Shown here: one piece after another, positions 55,846-64,000 of the stretch
How the letters are laid out: every line of letters starts with the position of its first letter
How positions within the stretch are numbered: position 1 is the first letter of the stretch
Assembly (NCBI GenBank): GCA_946894095.1
Contig: OX335651.1
Location: 13,290,501 to 13,354,500, forward strand
DNA: 64,000 nt
DNA from: Incurvaria masculella
Lineage: Eukaryota > Arthropoda > Insecta > Lepidoptera > Incurvariidae
Direction: 5' to 3'
The notes under the pieces: generated by a model
Seen by the model: only the letters and a program-made list of their open reading frames with translations
Databases searched by the model: none
What the model was told of the DNA's origin: nothing
Translations under genes and position numbers: made by a program

Positions 55846-56488
55846 CCTTAACTGCACAGGACGCCATTTTGTGCAACAAGCATTCGGTATTGCGCGTCCC
55901 GAATTCGTAAGCGAACTAACTGACCCTTTTCCCCTAAACGCAGATTATTCTTTCCCCGGCTGCGATGGCAATACCTTGCAAACCACAACTAACAAAAACC
56001 GTCACGGCTTGCTATTCGGGTTTTGGCGACACATTCGCTCAGCAACCCGCTGAAAAGGTCTGAATTTAATAATAATGTGTAGCAAGGACAGCGACCATCT
56101 TCATAAATAAAAACGATCTATGGAAACCAGGCGATCCGCCAGAGTATTTTGTTAACTCTGGAATCTTTACCAGGGCGCAGATCGCCAGGTCTGTGTTGTT
56201 GAGGCTTTAGGTAAGCGTGTTTCTGCCAGCCTTGAACCGTAGTTTGGCAGAGAACATAATAGATTTCGGAATTAATAAATATAATATTCTTCAGGGCCTT
56301 TAAGGCTCTAGAAGAGTAAAACGAAATGTGTGGAAAAGAAAACAAAAATCATGTGAAATATTTAATGTGTGGCTGGAACCGTAAGTAGTGAAGTAAGGTT
56401 GCGTCAGAAAAAAACTACTTTTGCCGAAATGGCTGTGTCGTGGAACCAGATTCAGTCACACGTACTACAGTCGCCGGAATTAAACTTC

Positions 56489-56538
56489 CGCACCTCTCTT
56501 CGAAGTTGGTAAGGATACCAACTTCGAAGAGAGGTGCG
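56489..56538. repeat. Perfect hairpin, 23-bp arms, 4-nt loop
   Basis: An arm with core CACCTCTCTTCGAAGTTGGT pairs without mismatch across the loop AGGA. Confidence 0.9.
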
Positions 56539-57679
56539 TTTAAGCCTTCCTTGTCGAAATACCATCAGCACAAAAAGTGCAATTTGACAGTGGCTACGCT
56601 GCCGCTAAACGGATGAGTCTCGGTCGCCATTTCCGTCTTTCCTTGCTCGATGGCGGAACCGCATGGGCATGGATGGAGTCGAGAGACTCGCAGCGCCGCG
56701 GCGCGGAGGTTGCGTCAAGTGTCTGAGGCGGAGGCGTTCAGTTCCGCTGCGGAAACTCAAGGTCGCCGCCTGCAACAATAGTCGCACAGATGATGGGCTT
56801 CTGTATCCACAAATTGTGCATGCATTTTTTTTTCATTACGTGTTCTTAGTTCTTAAGGTGAATGGTTGCCTTGGATTTCCTTCGGTTCTGGAAATAGGGC
56901 ACTTTTGTAGCTTCAGTGTATCGAAATTATGACTTGCCAAAGGTTTAAATAATGTTTATAGATACAGCAACTAAACTGAGCGCAGCCTCTATTGTCTTCA
57001 AAACTAAATAATACAGTACCTTAAAACAAATTGAACCTTTTGTACCCGCGATTATGCTTTGAACGTTTATTGTTGCTATCAATATAGTTAAAATAAAATA
57101 AGGGTAGGTCAACGAAGCAGTTATTTTTTTAATATTTATTCTTCTCAATAAGATATCTCTTAAGTTTTCCCAATTACCTTTTAACGTCTAGCTTAAAAAG
57201 ACAGCACGAAGGGAAGTTATTGTTTTGCCGCCATTGAAGAGCGAGTCATAAAACGTGCGTACCCTTCCGCCGTAAAGATGGCATTCATGAGATTCCCCCG
57301 CGGGGTGCATTCATGACTTCACGCTTCACGGGGTGTATATGCGCCTTAAATACTTTCGCAAATATGCTTTAATGTGAAATTAACCGAACTTTGGGCGCTG
57401 TGTGTTTTAATACCTATTTACTAAACGGAGTCGATTTTAGGGTTATTCGAAAATTTGCTTTTGTATTCAGCGCCTTTTTTTATACATTTTTACGTAAGTG
57501 TATATCAAAAGTAACCATACATCTATACACGTGCGATATAATGATCTATACCCACCGCCCTTTAAATACGTATAATACATTTCAAGGGACTTTTCCCTTA
57601 ATTTTTTGATAAATGTGAAGCTCAAAGCCGCACAGTTTGGCTCGATTCTGCTCAACCAGATGCTTTTGTGTTCCCACAG

Positions 57680-57819
57680 GAACTGCAGAGGAACACAAAC
57701 CAAGGAGAACTGAACACAATAGCCACATACTACTTCGACGGACAAGGCAAAGCTCTCAGGCCGATGGTATCCATACTGATGGCGCGAGCGATCAACTACC
57801 ACGTCTACGGTGAAAACAG
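57680..57819 (+). CDS. PDSS1: Polyprenyl diphosphate synthase subunit 1, exon 3
   Basis: 140-bp exon between acceptor TTCCCACAG and donor AACAG|GTAATA. It begins in phase 0 (ELQRNTNQGELNTIATYYFD) and continues GQGKALRPMVSILMARAINYHVYGEN, with two bases of a Ser codon left over. YYFDGxGKAxRPxxxxLMARAxN is the conserved first block of mitochondrial trans-prenyltransferases (human EYYFDGKGKAFRPIIVALMARACN). The Lys and Arg of GKALRP help bind isopentenyl diphosphate. The left junction with exon 2 reads GIYEDIRA-ELQRN, as expected from the human order. It catalyses chain elongation for the ubiquinone side chain, as a heteromer with PDSS2. Confidence 0.95.
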
Positions 57820-58431
57820 GTAATATTCTGCAATTTATAATATGGAATAATACCACAGGTAATGAAATAGAAACATAAAAAGAAATAGTTTATTGAAAAC
57901 TAATATTTCAATTATTTACGTTCGTTTGCAGCCCGTTGTGTGTTTTATATGAAATAGAGGCTAAACATTGAATTGGTGTATCGGTTTGAGAAATATGGTT
58001 GCTGCGTAGTATAAATTGTTTGAAATGTACGTGTGACTGAGTTGAGGTGAATTGATTTAGTTCGGATTAGAACAATTACTCATTTATAACAGTCAAATAT
58101 TGTAGTTCACATTGTTTAAGCGTGTGTGTATCTATTTTCTGAAAGAATATTTACAAAGTTTTCATGTATTAGTGATATGTTGTCCTAAAAATTGTTTGAG
58201 GCGTTGTCTAAAGCGTGTTGTCGCGTAAAAATAAATATAAAATCAGCAATGTTAGCTAATCGTTTAGTTTACGATAATAACCTCGACGCGGCAGATAGCC
58301 AGAAGGCGTGGCTGATATCGTGGAGTGCTCCTATCTAGTCAAGGTGTCTGTATGCTCCTGACCGACTACTGGAATACACACAGTATTTTTTTCCATCTTT
58401 ACATATGTCTTCTCAGTTTCCTCCAGTAGCT

Positions 58432-58555
58432 GTCGAATTCAGAGTGGGCGGACTAACTTTAGTGCGCGGATTATTGCCGGACTTAACCGGTTTTTGTATG
58501 GCTAGTCCGGTGCTAATCCCGTACTAAGTTTTGATAGGTTCACTCTGAATACGAC
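58432..58555. repeat. Small foldback element
   Basis: GTCGAATTCAGAGTG at the left is inverted at the right as CACTCTGAATACGAC (one mismatch). Inner TTAGTCCG/CGGACTAA strings also pair. About 124 bp. Confidence 0.6.
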
Positions 58556-59879
58556 TATAGAAGTTCAGGTTCTTTACCAGATTAACAGATCAAAACAAAA
58601 ATTAGAAATGATGACCCAAAATTATAAAAAAAAATTATAAAAAAAAAATACAAGAGGGTTCGTGGGACACTCGGTGTATGTATATGTACTAACAATCCGC
58701 CGGGGTTTTTCATATATATAATTTGAAATTATTGTTTACTCAATAGATATAATTGAAATTACTCAATTCCTCAAAAATACATTTTCCTAAGTATGGTAAT
58801 GAAATGAAGTCGTAAAAAAAAATTCACAATATCTTTTTATTTTTTTAATATTTTACTATAAACTTTGTTCTGGTCAATTATATTGAAATTAGTTTGAAGA
58901 CATCTCTTCTTAACCTCTTAACCTTATTGTAAATAACTGTATCATACAGTTAATGAAATGTATCGTAAATGAAACTTGACAGGAATGACAGTTTTGATGT
59001 TTCTAAGGTAAGGACATCTACAATAGGTATCTTCTAATATAATAAAATATATTTAATAAGTGTTTTCTTCCCACTTAAAATAATTTTAACGTGCACCTAT
59101 CAAACGAGAAAGCCTCCGACGAAACAACTTGCGGCATGGAACACTGAGTACGCCCGTTTCTATAGTACAGAAGAAGTGAAATGGCATTGAAACATGAAAA
59201 TAAGCGTGAGAGATTGACATAAGCAAGGGCATCACGCCTTATAACGACTACGAGCATATTCTAATGCAAAGGCACTGATAAAATGAAATTAGTAAAACCA
59301 TTTCGTCAAGAGATGGCGCTACCGTCCAGTTGCTACAGATGATATAACGCGAAGGGAATATACCGCGTATGTTGTACAAATACTCTTCGTTTTACAGTTT
59401 TCGGCAAGACCTTACTTCATAGGATCATTTCTATAGTAAGCTCTTCGCAAAACGATTCACTCTCTGTGAGTCAGTCTTGAGCCGCGTTGATGAGACGTGG
59501 CGCGGCGCCCTGAGCGTGAGATCGGCGGTGGTCTGTAGACCGCGAGCCATCGATGATCGTTCGCTTCCCTCCTGGCAGGAGGGGAGAGCGTGGGGCGCTG
59601 TCGCTGTCTGAGCGGTTCAAGTTTTTAACCCACTTTCAACCACTAAAGTAGCGGTGGCACGTACGAGTATTTCTGGATACATAGTACGACGAGTACGGGG
59701 ACAAAAAAATACTAGTGACAGTAACTAAAGACAAAATATCTACAGTGCCAGAATAAAACCAACCAATCTCTGGTTTATCTGGGAAATCCCTCCGTTCCGT
59801 TTCTACCACCGCTCAACGCGTAACAGGCAAGGAATGCACCCATTCACTGTCCACTTTCAAAAAATAAGAACCAACCAAG

Positions 59880-59950
59880 CGATCCCCTAGATCCTTTCTC
59901 TATTGGGTCGGTAAACAATGGAATTGAACCCCTGCCAAGGTATTTCCCCC
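59880..59950 (+). pseudogene. LINE C-terminal fragment
   Basis: TTGGGTCGGTAAACAATGGA and CCAAGGTATTTCCCCCAAAG align with the reverse strand of 39850-39910 (VGKLWNALPAELFPPK segment). Broken frame. Confidence 0.4.
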
Positions 59951-60879
59951 AAAGTGCAACCGGGCCCTCTACTACGAACGCTATCGAGCAGGCGCTATTA
60001 CAAAGCTGACATCGCCTGTCAAAAATATTGTATGCGTTTGACAGTTGGTATCGAAAGCGCTTTGGAAACCATCTGTCAAACGCTAGAATTCCTGCCTATT
60101 TCGATATTTACCTGACTGTCATAAAGACCTAATTTATCTGTCTGTGGTAACTCATGGGCTCCTGAGAAATTGCAGGAATTTTATTTTCTATTTTCAAACA
60201 TAATGTAATAATCACGGGGTTGAATGTGTCTATAATCATGCAGTGAAGTTTGCTAATGTTCCACGTGAAGTGAGCTAGAGCCGATCCGGACGAACTTCAG
60301 TCCTGTCTTAAATGAACTGTTGACCTGAATGAAATAGAAATTAACTGACGGCCGCTCTATCCAATCAATAGCACAATTTCTCGTAGGATGCTTGTTTTTA
60401 ATATATACATTTATTTAATTTAGCAGTAAGTAAACTACATGCACCACCGCGCAGTGACCCTCTGTACGAATATGGCGATAAATCCGATATTTTGATTTAG
60501 GTTGCATGAAATATTAATATTTATCTAAATTTCGAATGTGAAAGGAACGAGTTCTTAAATTTGCAAGATCGATAAATTAAAGTCTATGGTTAAGATGGTC
60601 CGAGGAACATCACTATTTGCCCCCTCTAACTATTAAAGTAAACTTTGTTATGCGTGATTTCGATGACCCATAGGACCCAAGTTATATTATACGGACTAGA
60701 GGAGTTACTGTTATTTTATGCCGTGTTCATTATTTTAACATAATATTCATAAACGAATAATATTAGTACCTATATATATCGAGCAAACAGTTTGACAGCC
60801 TCTTACCTGTGTCATGATGAATACATTTGTACCCGATGAAGCCTTTTGATAACCGGCATCGAGAGTGTTTACTTTTGAA

Positions 60880-61025
60880 CGGATTCGAGTAACCTTCCGG
60901 CGCCGGCGGCTGCGGCTGCGGCTGCGGTGTCCGCTCACCGCTGCACCGGCCTGCGCTTGCGCAAGCTCGTTGGCAATGTAACACTTGCAGAGTGGACGTG
61001 GCCGCAGCGGTCGGGAGAAGCACGC
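60880..61025. promoter_or_regulatory. GC-rich island with NRF1-like site
   Basis: GGCTGCG repeats, then CTGCGCTTGCGCAAG at 60951-60965, identical over 15 bases to 41711-41725. No gene recognised. Possibly regulatory or part of a GC-rich repeat. Confidence 0.28.
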
Positions 61026-61694
61026 CCCCTCTGTTTTATGTAGATGACGTTAGCTACGATTGCGCTGCCTTATTTTTTACCTTTGCAGCTTTGGAGGAAT
61101 GCGCCCTTTTTTATTTATTTTGAACACAAACATTCATACAAAATAAAACAAATTTAAATTTACAAAATGAAAACCTTGAGTGTTCCACACATAACATAAA
61201 AGTATTACAATACTGTCAAGTTCACATAGACAAGTCATGTGCATAAAAAAAACAAACATTTATAAAATTAACGAATGAGTGATTTGTTTCTATGATCTAC
61301 TCAGTAAGTATATAAACAATTTCTGGCCATATTTTTGTATTGTCCAAGTGTGTTATTAAAAATGTCGATTTCAGATAGATTATTGTTATAATTTTTACCG
61401 CTTCGACTAATATAAGCCTATTTTTTCAATTAAATTGTTTGGTTTTTTAATGCGCGAACTGCTTTACTTCGACCTCGTACGTAGAACGCTGTTTTACCGT
61501 GATAAAACCCACTTTTTCTGTAGTATAAGCTCTAGTAATAGAAAAAGTTAGTTTTTTAATTAGGTCAAGCAACTGCATAGAAGCAATAAAATTTTCGTGA
61601 ATCAGGGTCTCATTGCGTCGGTCAAATCAAGTAAATCCTTTAGTCACTACACTATTAAATTTTCATTAAAACAGGCAATCAATTTTACTTTTTT

Positions 61695-61790
61695 TTTATG
61701 AAACAGGACGTGGGTTATACGACACCTGCTGTCATGATATTAGCATATCACACCACATAAGAACTAGGTGTCATGCCAGAACCGTAATTC
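61695..61790 (-). repeat. LINE 3'-tail family, short copy
   Basis: T-run, then GCTGTCATGATATTAGCATA and AGAACTAGGTGTCATGCCAG. Only the tail end of the family. Confidence 0.6.
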
Positions 61791-62404
61791 TATTCAAGGA
61801 TATTAAGGTTATAGTCCTAACTTCCACGCCGCCAACCCGATTTCCGCGTACATACGACATCCAGACAGCTGCGTACTTATTTAGCAGATTCTAAATTTGA
61901 ATTGCCCTCGTCGATTGATCAATATCATTGGTGAGCCTTAATTTTCGCCGTGGTCTCGTGAATGGAAAGGTCAATGTTCGTGAACGGATCGACCGCCGAG
62001 TACCTACGTGATCCGTCGCTGGCGACCGCAACGCAGCGCAGCTCCCGGCCTTCGTCGCCGGCCGGCCGCTGCTGGCGAATTAGCGTTGTGCAACACTCAT
62101 TTAAGTCAATGCGCTCATTACTACAAATCTGCAAATACATAAGTACATATAATGCGGTATATTTGCCGCGGCTGATTCATTCAATGGGACCGTTCAAGAT
62201 CGATAAATTGGTGCTTTCGAATGACCTGTAAAAAGTATCTGTGAAAGCATGTATCTGTAACCGGAATATTTTTGTTTTATTTCGTCATCAAGGAGTTTCT
62301 TCGAAGGGTGGGCAGTTATGACCAAGCGTCATACGTTACGATCACAGCAAACTTTTCTCGGTTCTTGTTATCGATTTATTCACTTGTCATCGTGATCAAC
62401 GTGT

Positions 62405-62529
62405 AGGACGTGTATTCTTGGCATTCAGTCATTGCGGATTCAGTAGAGTTAACAGAAATGTCAAAGTAAATTCTTCTTCCGTTAACTCTACTGAATCCGC
62501 AATGACTGAATGCCAAGAATACACGTCCT
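62405..62529. repeat. Perfect 49-bp inverted repeat, 27-nt loop
   Basis: The left arm 62405-62453 (starts AGGACGTGTATTCTTGGCAT, ends AGAGTTAAC) and right arm 62481-62529 are exact reverse complements. The loop 62454-62480 is unrelated. No target duplication or family copies seen. Confidence 0.92.
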
Positions 62530-63189
62530 GATCACCGAATAATGGAAAATATGTTATTTAAAAAAAATCTACACGACACGAACCAAGCGCTTCGCGCTTG
62601 ACGTCACATGTTTCACATGCAAACCTTTTTTCTTTAAATTACAGTCATTATTTACACCCATGACAGTAAAGCTCAGTGAAAGTACAATAGTGTCTTTGCG
62701 CATGTAAATAAACATTTGGAAGAAGCAGATCAGAAATAAAGCACCGAACCTTGCTTCATGCTCTCGAACCTATTTGCAAACGATCATCAGGACATTCCGT
62801 CTATATTCTTGAACCGTAGCGCTGTGAAAATGTTATGCACGCAACATTTAAAACAATCCGGCGAGGAAGTGCTATAAGTTCAGAAAATACATTGGTAGCT
62901 TGGTCTACGTTTAATGTATGCGAATGCGATAAATTATGTCCGCAGCGCCCACAGAAACAATTTGTGTGTCGTGAGGTCTCAACTAAATTGTTTCGCGTGA
63001 GATTTGACCTCGACGCAGTCCTATTTTTTTTGTTTCTCAACAGGGTTGATTTATTAACCTGACGACTTTGAAACTGGCATACATTTGGTATGCGTACATT
63101 GTGTGAGTATCGTTTAGACTGGTAGCATTAATTTTAATTATACATTTTCTTTGAGAATTCGGGTCAATCTATAATTCGGAACGCATTAC

Positions 63190-63290
63190 TTACTAGGTGG
63201 TAGGTTGAGCCCACCTGGGTTGGTACCATCATATGGCATGAAAGATGTTCATAGTTGCAATGGTAATTGTCCTTGTGTGTTCTACCCTAA
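63190..63290 (+). repeat. LINE 3'-tail family, diverged fragment
   Basis: ACTAGGTGGTAGGTTGAGCC, then TTGGTACCATCATATGGCAT. Lies 125 bp before the PDSS1 exon array. Confidence 0.6.
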
Positions 63291-63414
63291 TTGTTTGTGT
63301 GTCACGTCAAAAGTGACGTTTTTAACACTGATTATCTTAGAAGTCTCTATATGCAATCAGGCCTAAGAGCGTGTGACGTTGTCAGAGTACTTTAAACTGA
63401 TTGTGTGGTTGCAG

Positions 63415-63556
63415 CCCGCTGCTGCCGACGCAGCGGCAGGTGGCCATGATCAGCGAGATGATCCACTCGGCGTCGCTCATCCACGACGACGTCATCGACC
63501 AGAGCGACTTTCGCCGCGGCAAGCCCTCCGTCAACGTACTCTGGAACCACAAGAAG
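63415..63556 (+). CDS. PDSS1: Polyprenyl diphosphate synthase subunit 1, exon 4 (DDxxD exon, intact copy)
   Basis: 142-bp exon, acceptor GTGGTTGCAG, donor AAGAAG|GTAAGT. The first base completes the Ser codon from exon 3; the exon ends in phase 0. It encodes PLLPTQRQVAMISEMIHSAS, then LIHDDVIDQSDFRRGKPSVN and VLWNHKK. LIHDDVID with following RRGK is the first aspartate-rich motif of trans-prenyltransferases (human LVHDDVIDDASSRRGK); D188, D189 and D192 in the 211-residue partial product bind the Mg2+-diphosphate of the allylic substrate. It is the only copy in the array with all three Asp. The rest of the enzyme lies beyond the window. Confidence 0.95.
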
Positions 63557-63583
63557 GTAAGTGAAGGGCGTGAGATGTTGCAG

Positions 63584-63725
63584 TCCGCTGCTGCCGACGC
63601 AGCGGCAGGTGGTCATGATCAGCGAATTGATCCATTCGGCGTTGCTCATCCCTGACGACGTCATCCACCAGAGCGACTTCCGCCGCGATAAGCCGGCCGT
63701 CAACGTACTCTGGAACCACAAGAAG
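63584..63725 (+). pseudogene. Tandem copy 2 of the PDSS1 DDxxD exon
   Basis: Same length, open frame, splice-like borders (TTGCAG before, GTAAGC after). Relative to copy 1: A10V, M15L, S20L, H23P, D28H, G35D and S38A by exon residue. DDVID has become DDVIH and the conserved His before DD is Pro, so a protein using it should lack normal Mg2+ binding. It could in principle splice in frame from exon 3 (AG+T also gives Ser). Alternative exon or dead duplicate; the latter is more likely. Confidence 0.75.
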
Positions 63726-63752
63726 GTAAGCTAAGGGCGTGAGACGTTGCAG

Positions 63753-63894
63753 TCCGCTGCTGCCGACGCAGCGGCAGGTGGTCATGATCAGCGAATTGAT
63801 CCATTCGGCGTCGCTCATCCCTGACGACGTCATCCACCAGAGCGACTTCCGCCGCGGCAAGCCCTCCGTCAACATACTCTGGAACAACAAGAAG
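63753..63894 (+). pseudogene. Tandem copy 3 of the PDSS1 DDxxD exon
   Basis: 142 bp, open, with acceptor- and donor-like borders. It shares A10V, M15L, H23P and D28H with copy 2 but keeps RRGKPS; private changes are V41I and H45N. The shared changes show that copies 2 and 3 come from one already altered unit. Confidence 0.75.
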
Positions 63895-63921
63895 GTAAGC
63901 TAAGGGCGTGAGACGTTGCAG

Positions 63922-64000
63922 TCCGCTGCTGCTGACGAAGCGGCAGGTGGTCATGATCAGAGAATGTATCCACTCGGCGTCACTCATCCCTGACGACGTC
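63922..64000 (+). pseudogene. Tandem copy 4 of the PDSS1 DDxxD exon (cut by window end)
   Basis: The first 79 bases are present. Changes: P4L, Q6K, A10V, S13R, M15C and H23P; the frame is open as far as DDV. The array continues past the window. Confidence 0.7.

Larger units (their letters stand above)
47180..57679 (+). other. PDSS1 intron 2 (10.5 kb)
   Basis: Bounded by GTCAGT and TTCCCACAG. Filled with SINEs, MITEs and LINE fragments listed separately, and otherwise AT-rich DNA without gene signatures. The stretches 48240-49000, 49860-51090, 52200-52970, 54300-55480 and 55850-57670 show nothing I can name. Confidence 0.7.
57820..63414 (+). other. PDSS1 intron 3 (5.6 kb)
   Basis: Bounded by GTAATA and GGTTGCAG. 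Contains a small foldback at 58432-58555, LINE fragments near 59880-59950, a GC-rich island at 60880-61020, a LINE-tail copy at 61695-61790, a perfect 49-bp inverted repeat at 62405-62529 and a second tail copy at 63190-63290. No other gene recognised. Confidence 0.7.
63415..64000 (+). repeat. 169-bp tandem array of exon plus 27-bp spacer
   Basis: Units start at 63415, 63584, 63753 and 63922, an exact 169-bp period: 142-bp exon plus 27-bp spacer. The spacers (GTAAGTGAAGGGCGTGAGAT, then GTTGCAG, and GTAAGC variants) fuse the original donor region to a TTGCAG acceptor. Confidence 0.95.

Noticed and set aside
63373..63987. Other-frame ORFs across the exon array (both strands)
   Set aside because: They arise because a GC-rich 169-bp unit is repeated; the PDSS1 frame explains the sequence.

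Overview
The window looks like nuclear DNA of an insect, most likely a moth or butterfly. The support is AT-rich sequence, introns up to about 28 kb, and an unusually dense load of short interspersed repeats, MITEs and non-LTR retrotransposons. The species call is inference; no identifier is visible. Three protein-coding genes can be supported, all split by introns, and most of their exons are shorter than a simple ORF scan would pick out.

Region 1 (1-2.5 kb): a complete two-exon + strand gene, 381 residues, coiled-coil with a C-terminal CCHH zinc finger. It is probably the spindle-F (IKK-epsilon partner) homologue. Region 2 (2.5-6.6 kb): intergenic, with a foldback element, two related TTAA-flanked MITEs and a LINE-tail repeat. 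Region 3 (6.6-10.3 kb): complete four-exon gene on the - strand for mitochondrial ribosomal protein L32 (198 residues), including a small first exon carrying the transit peptide. One of its introns holds a four-copy tandem repeat of about 170 bp.

Region 4 (10.48-15.68 kb): an intact bicistronic non-LTR retrotransposon of the RNase H-bearing I/Jockey type. It has a gag-like ORF1, then ORF2 with endonuclease, reverse transcriptase and RNase H, a poly(A) tail and a perfect 13-bp target-site duplication. It sits 163 bp upstream of the mRpL32 start codon in the same orientation.

Region 5 (19.0 kb to the end): the 5' part of a + strand gene for the catalytic subunit of trans-polyprenyl (decaprenyl) diphosphate synthase (PDSS1; Drosophila qless), the enzyme that makes the ubiquinone side chain. 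Exons are at 19037-19192 (probable transit peptide, inferred), 46985-47179, 57680-57819 and 63415-63556. The gene runs off the right edge. The DDxxD exon at 63415 is followed by at least three tandem 169-bp copies of itself, each with open frame. The complete copies have lost the third Asp of the motif. This exon array is the most interesting observation here.

The long introns are filled with 5S-rRNA-derived and tRNA-derived SINEs, a LINE 3'-tail family, a dispersed repeat with CCGT tracts, foldback elements, perfect short hairpins and LINE relics. Mitochondrial function links mRpL32 and PDSS1, but I see no operon-like organisation. I found no prokaryotic genes, CRISPR array, rRNA gene or genuine tRNA gene.
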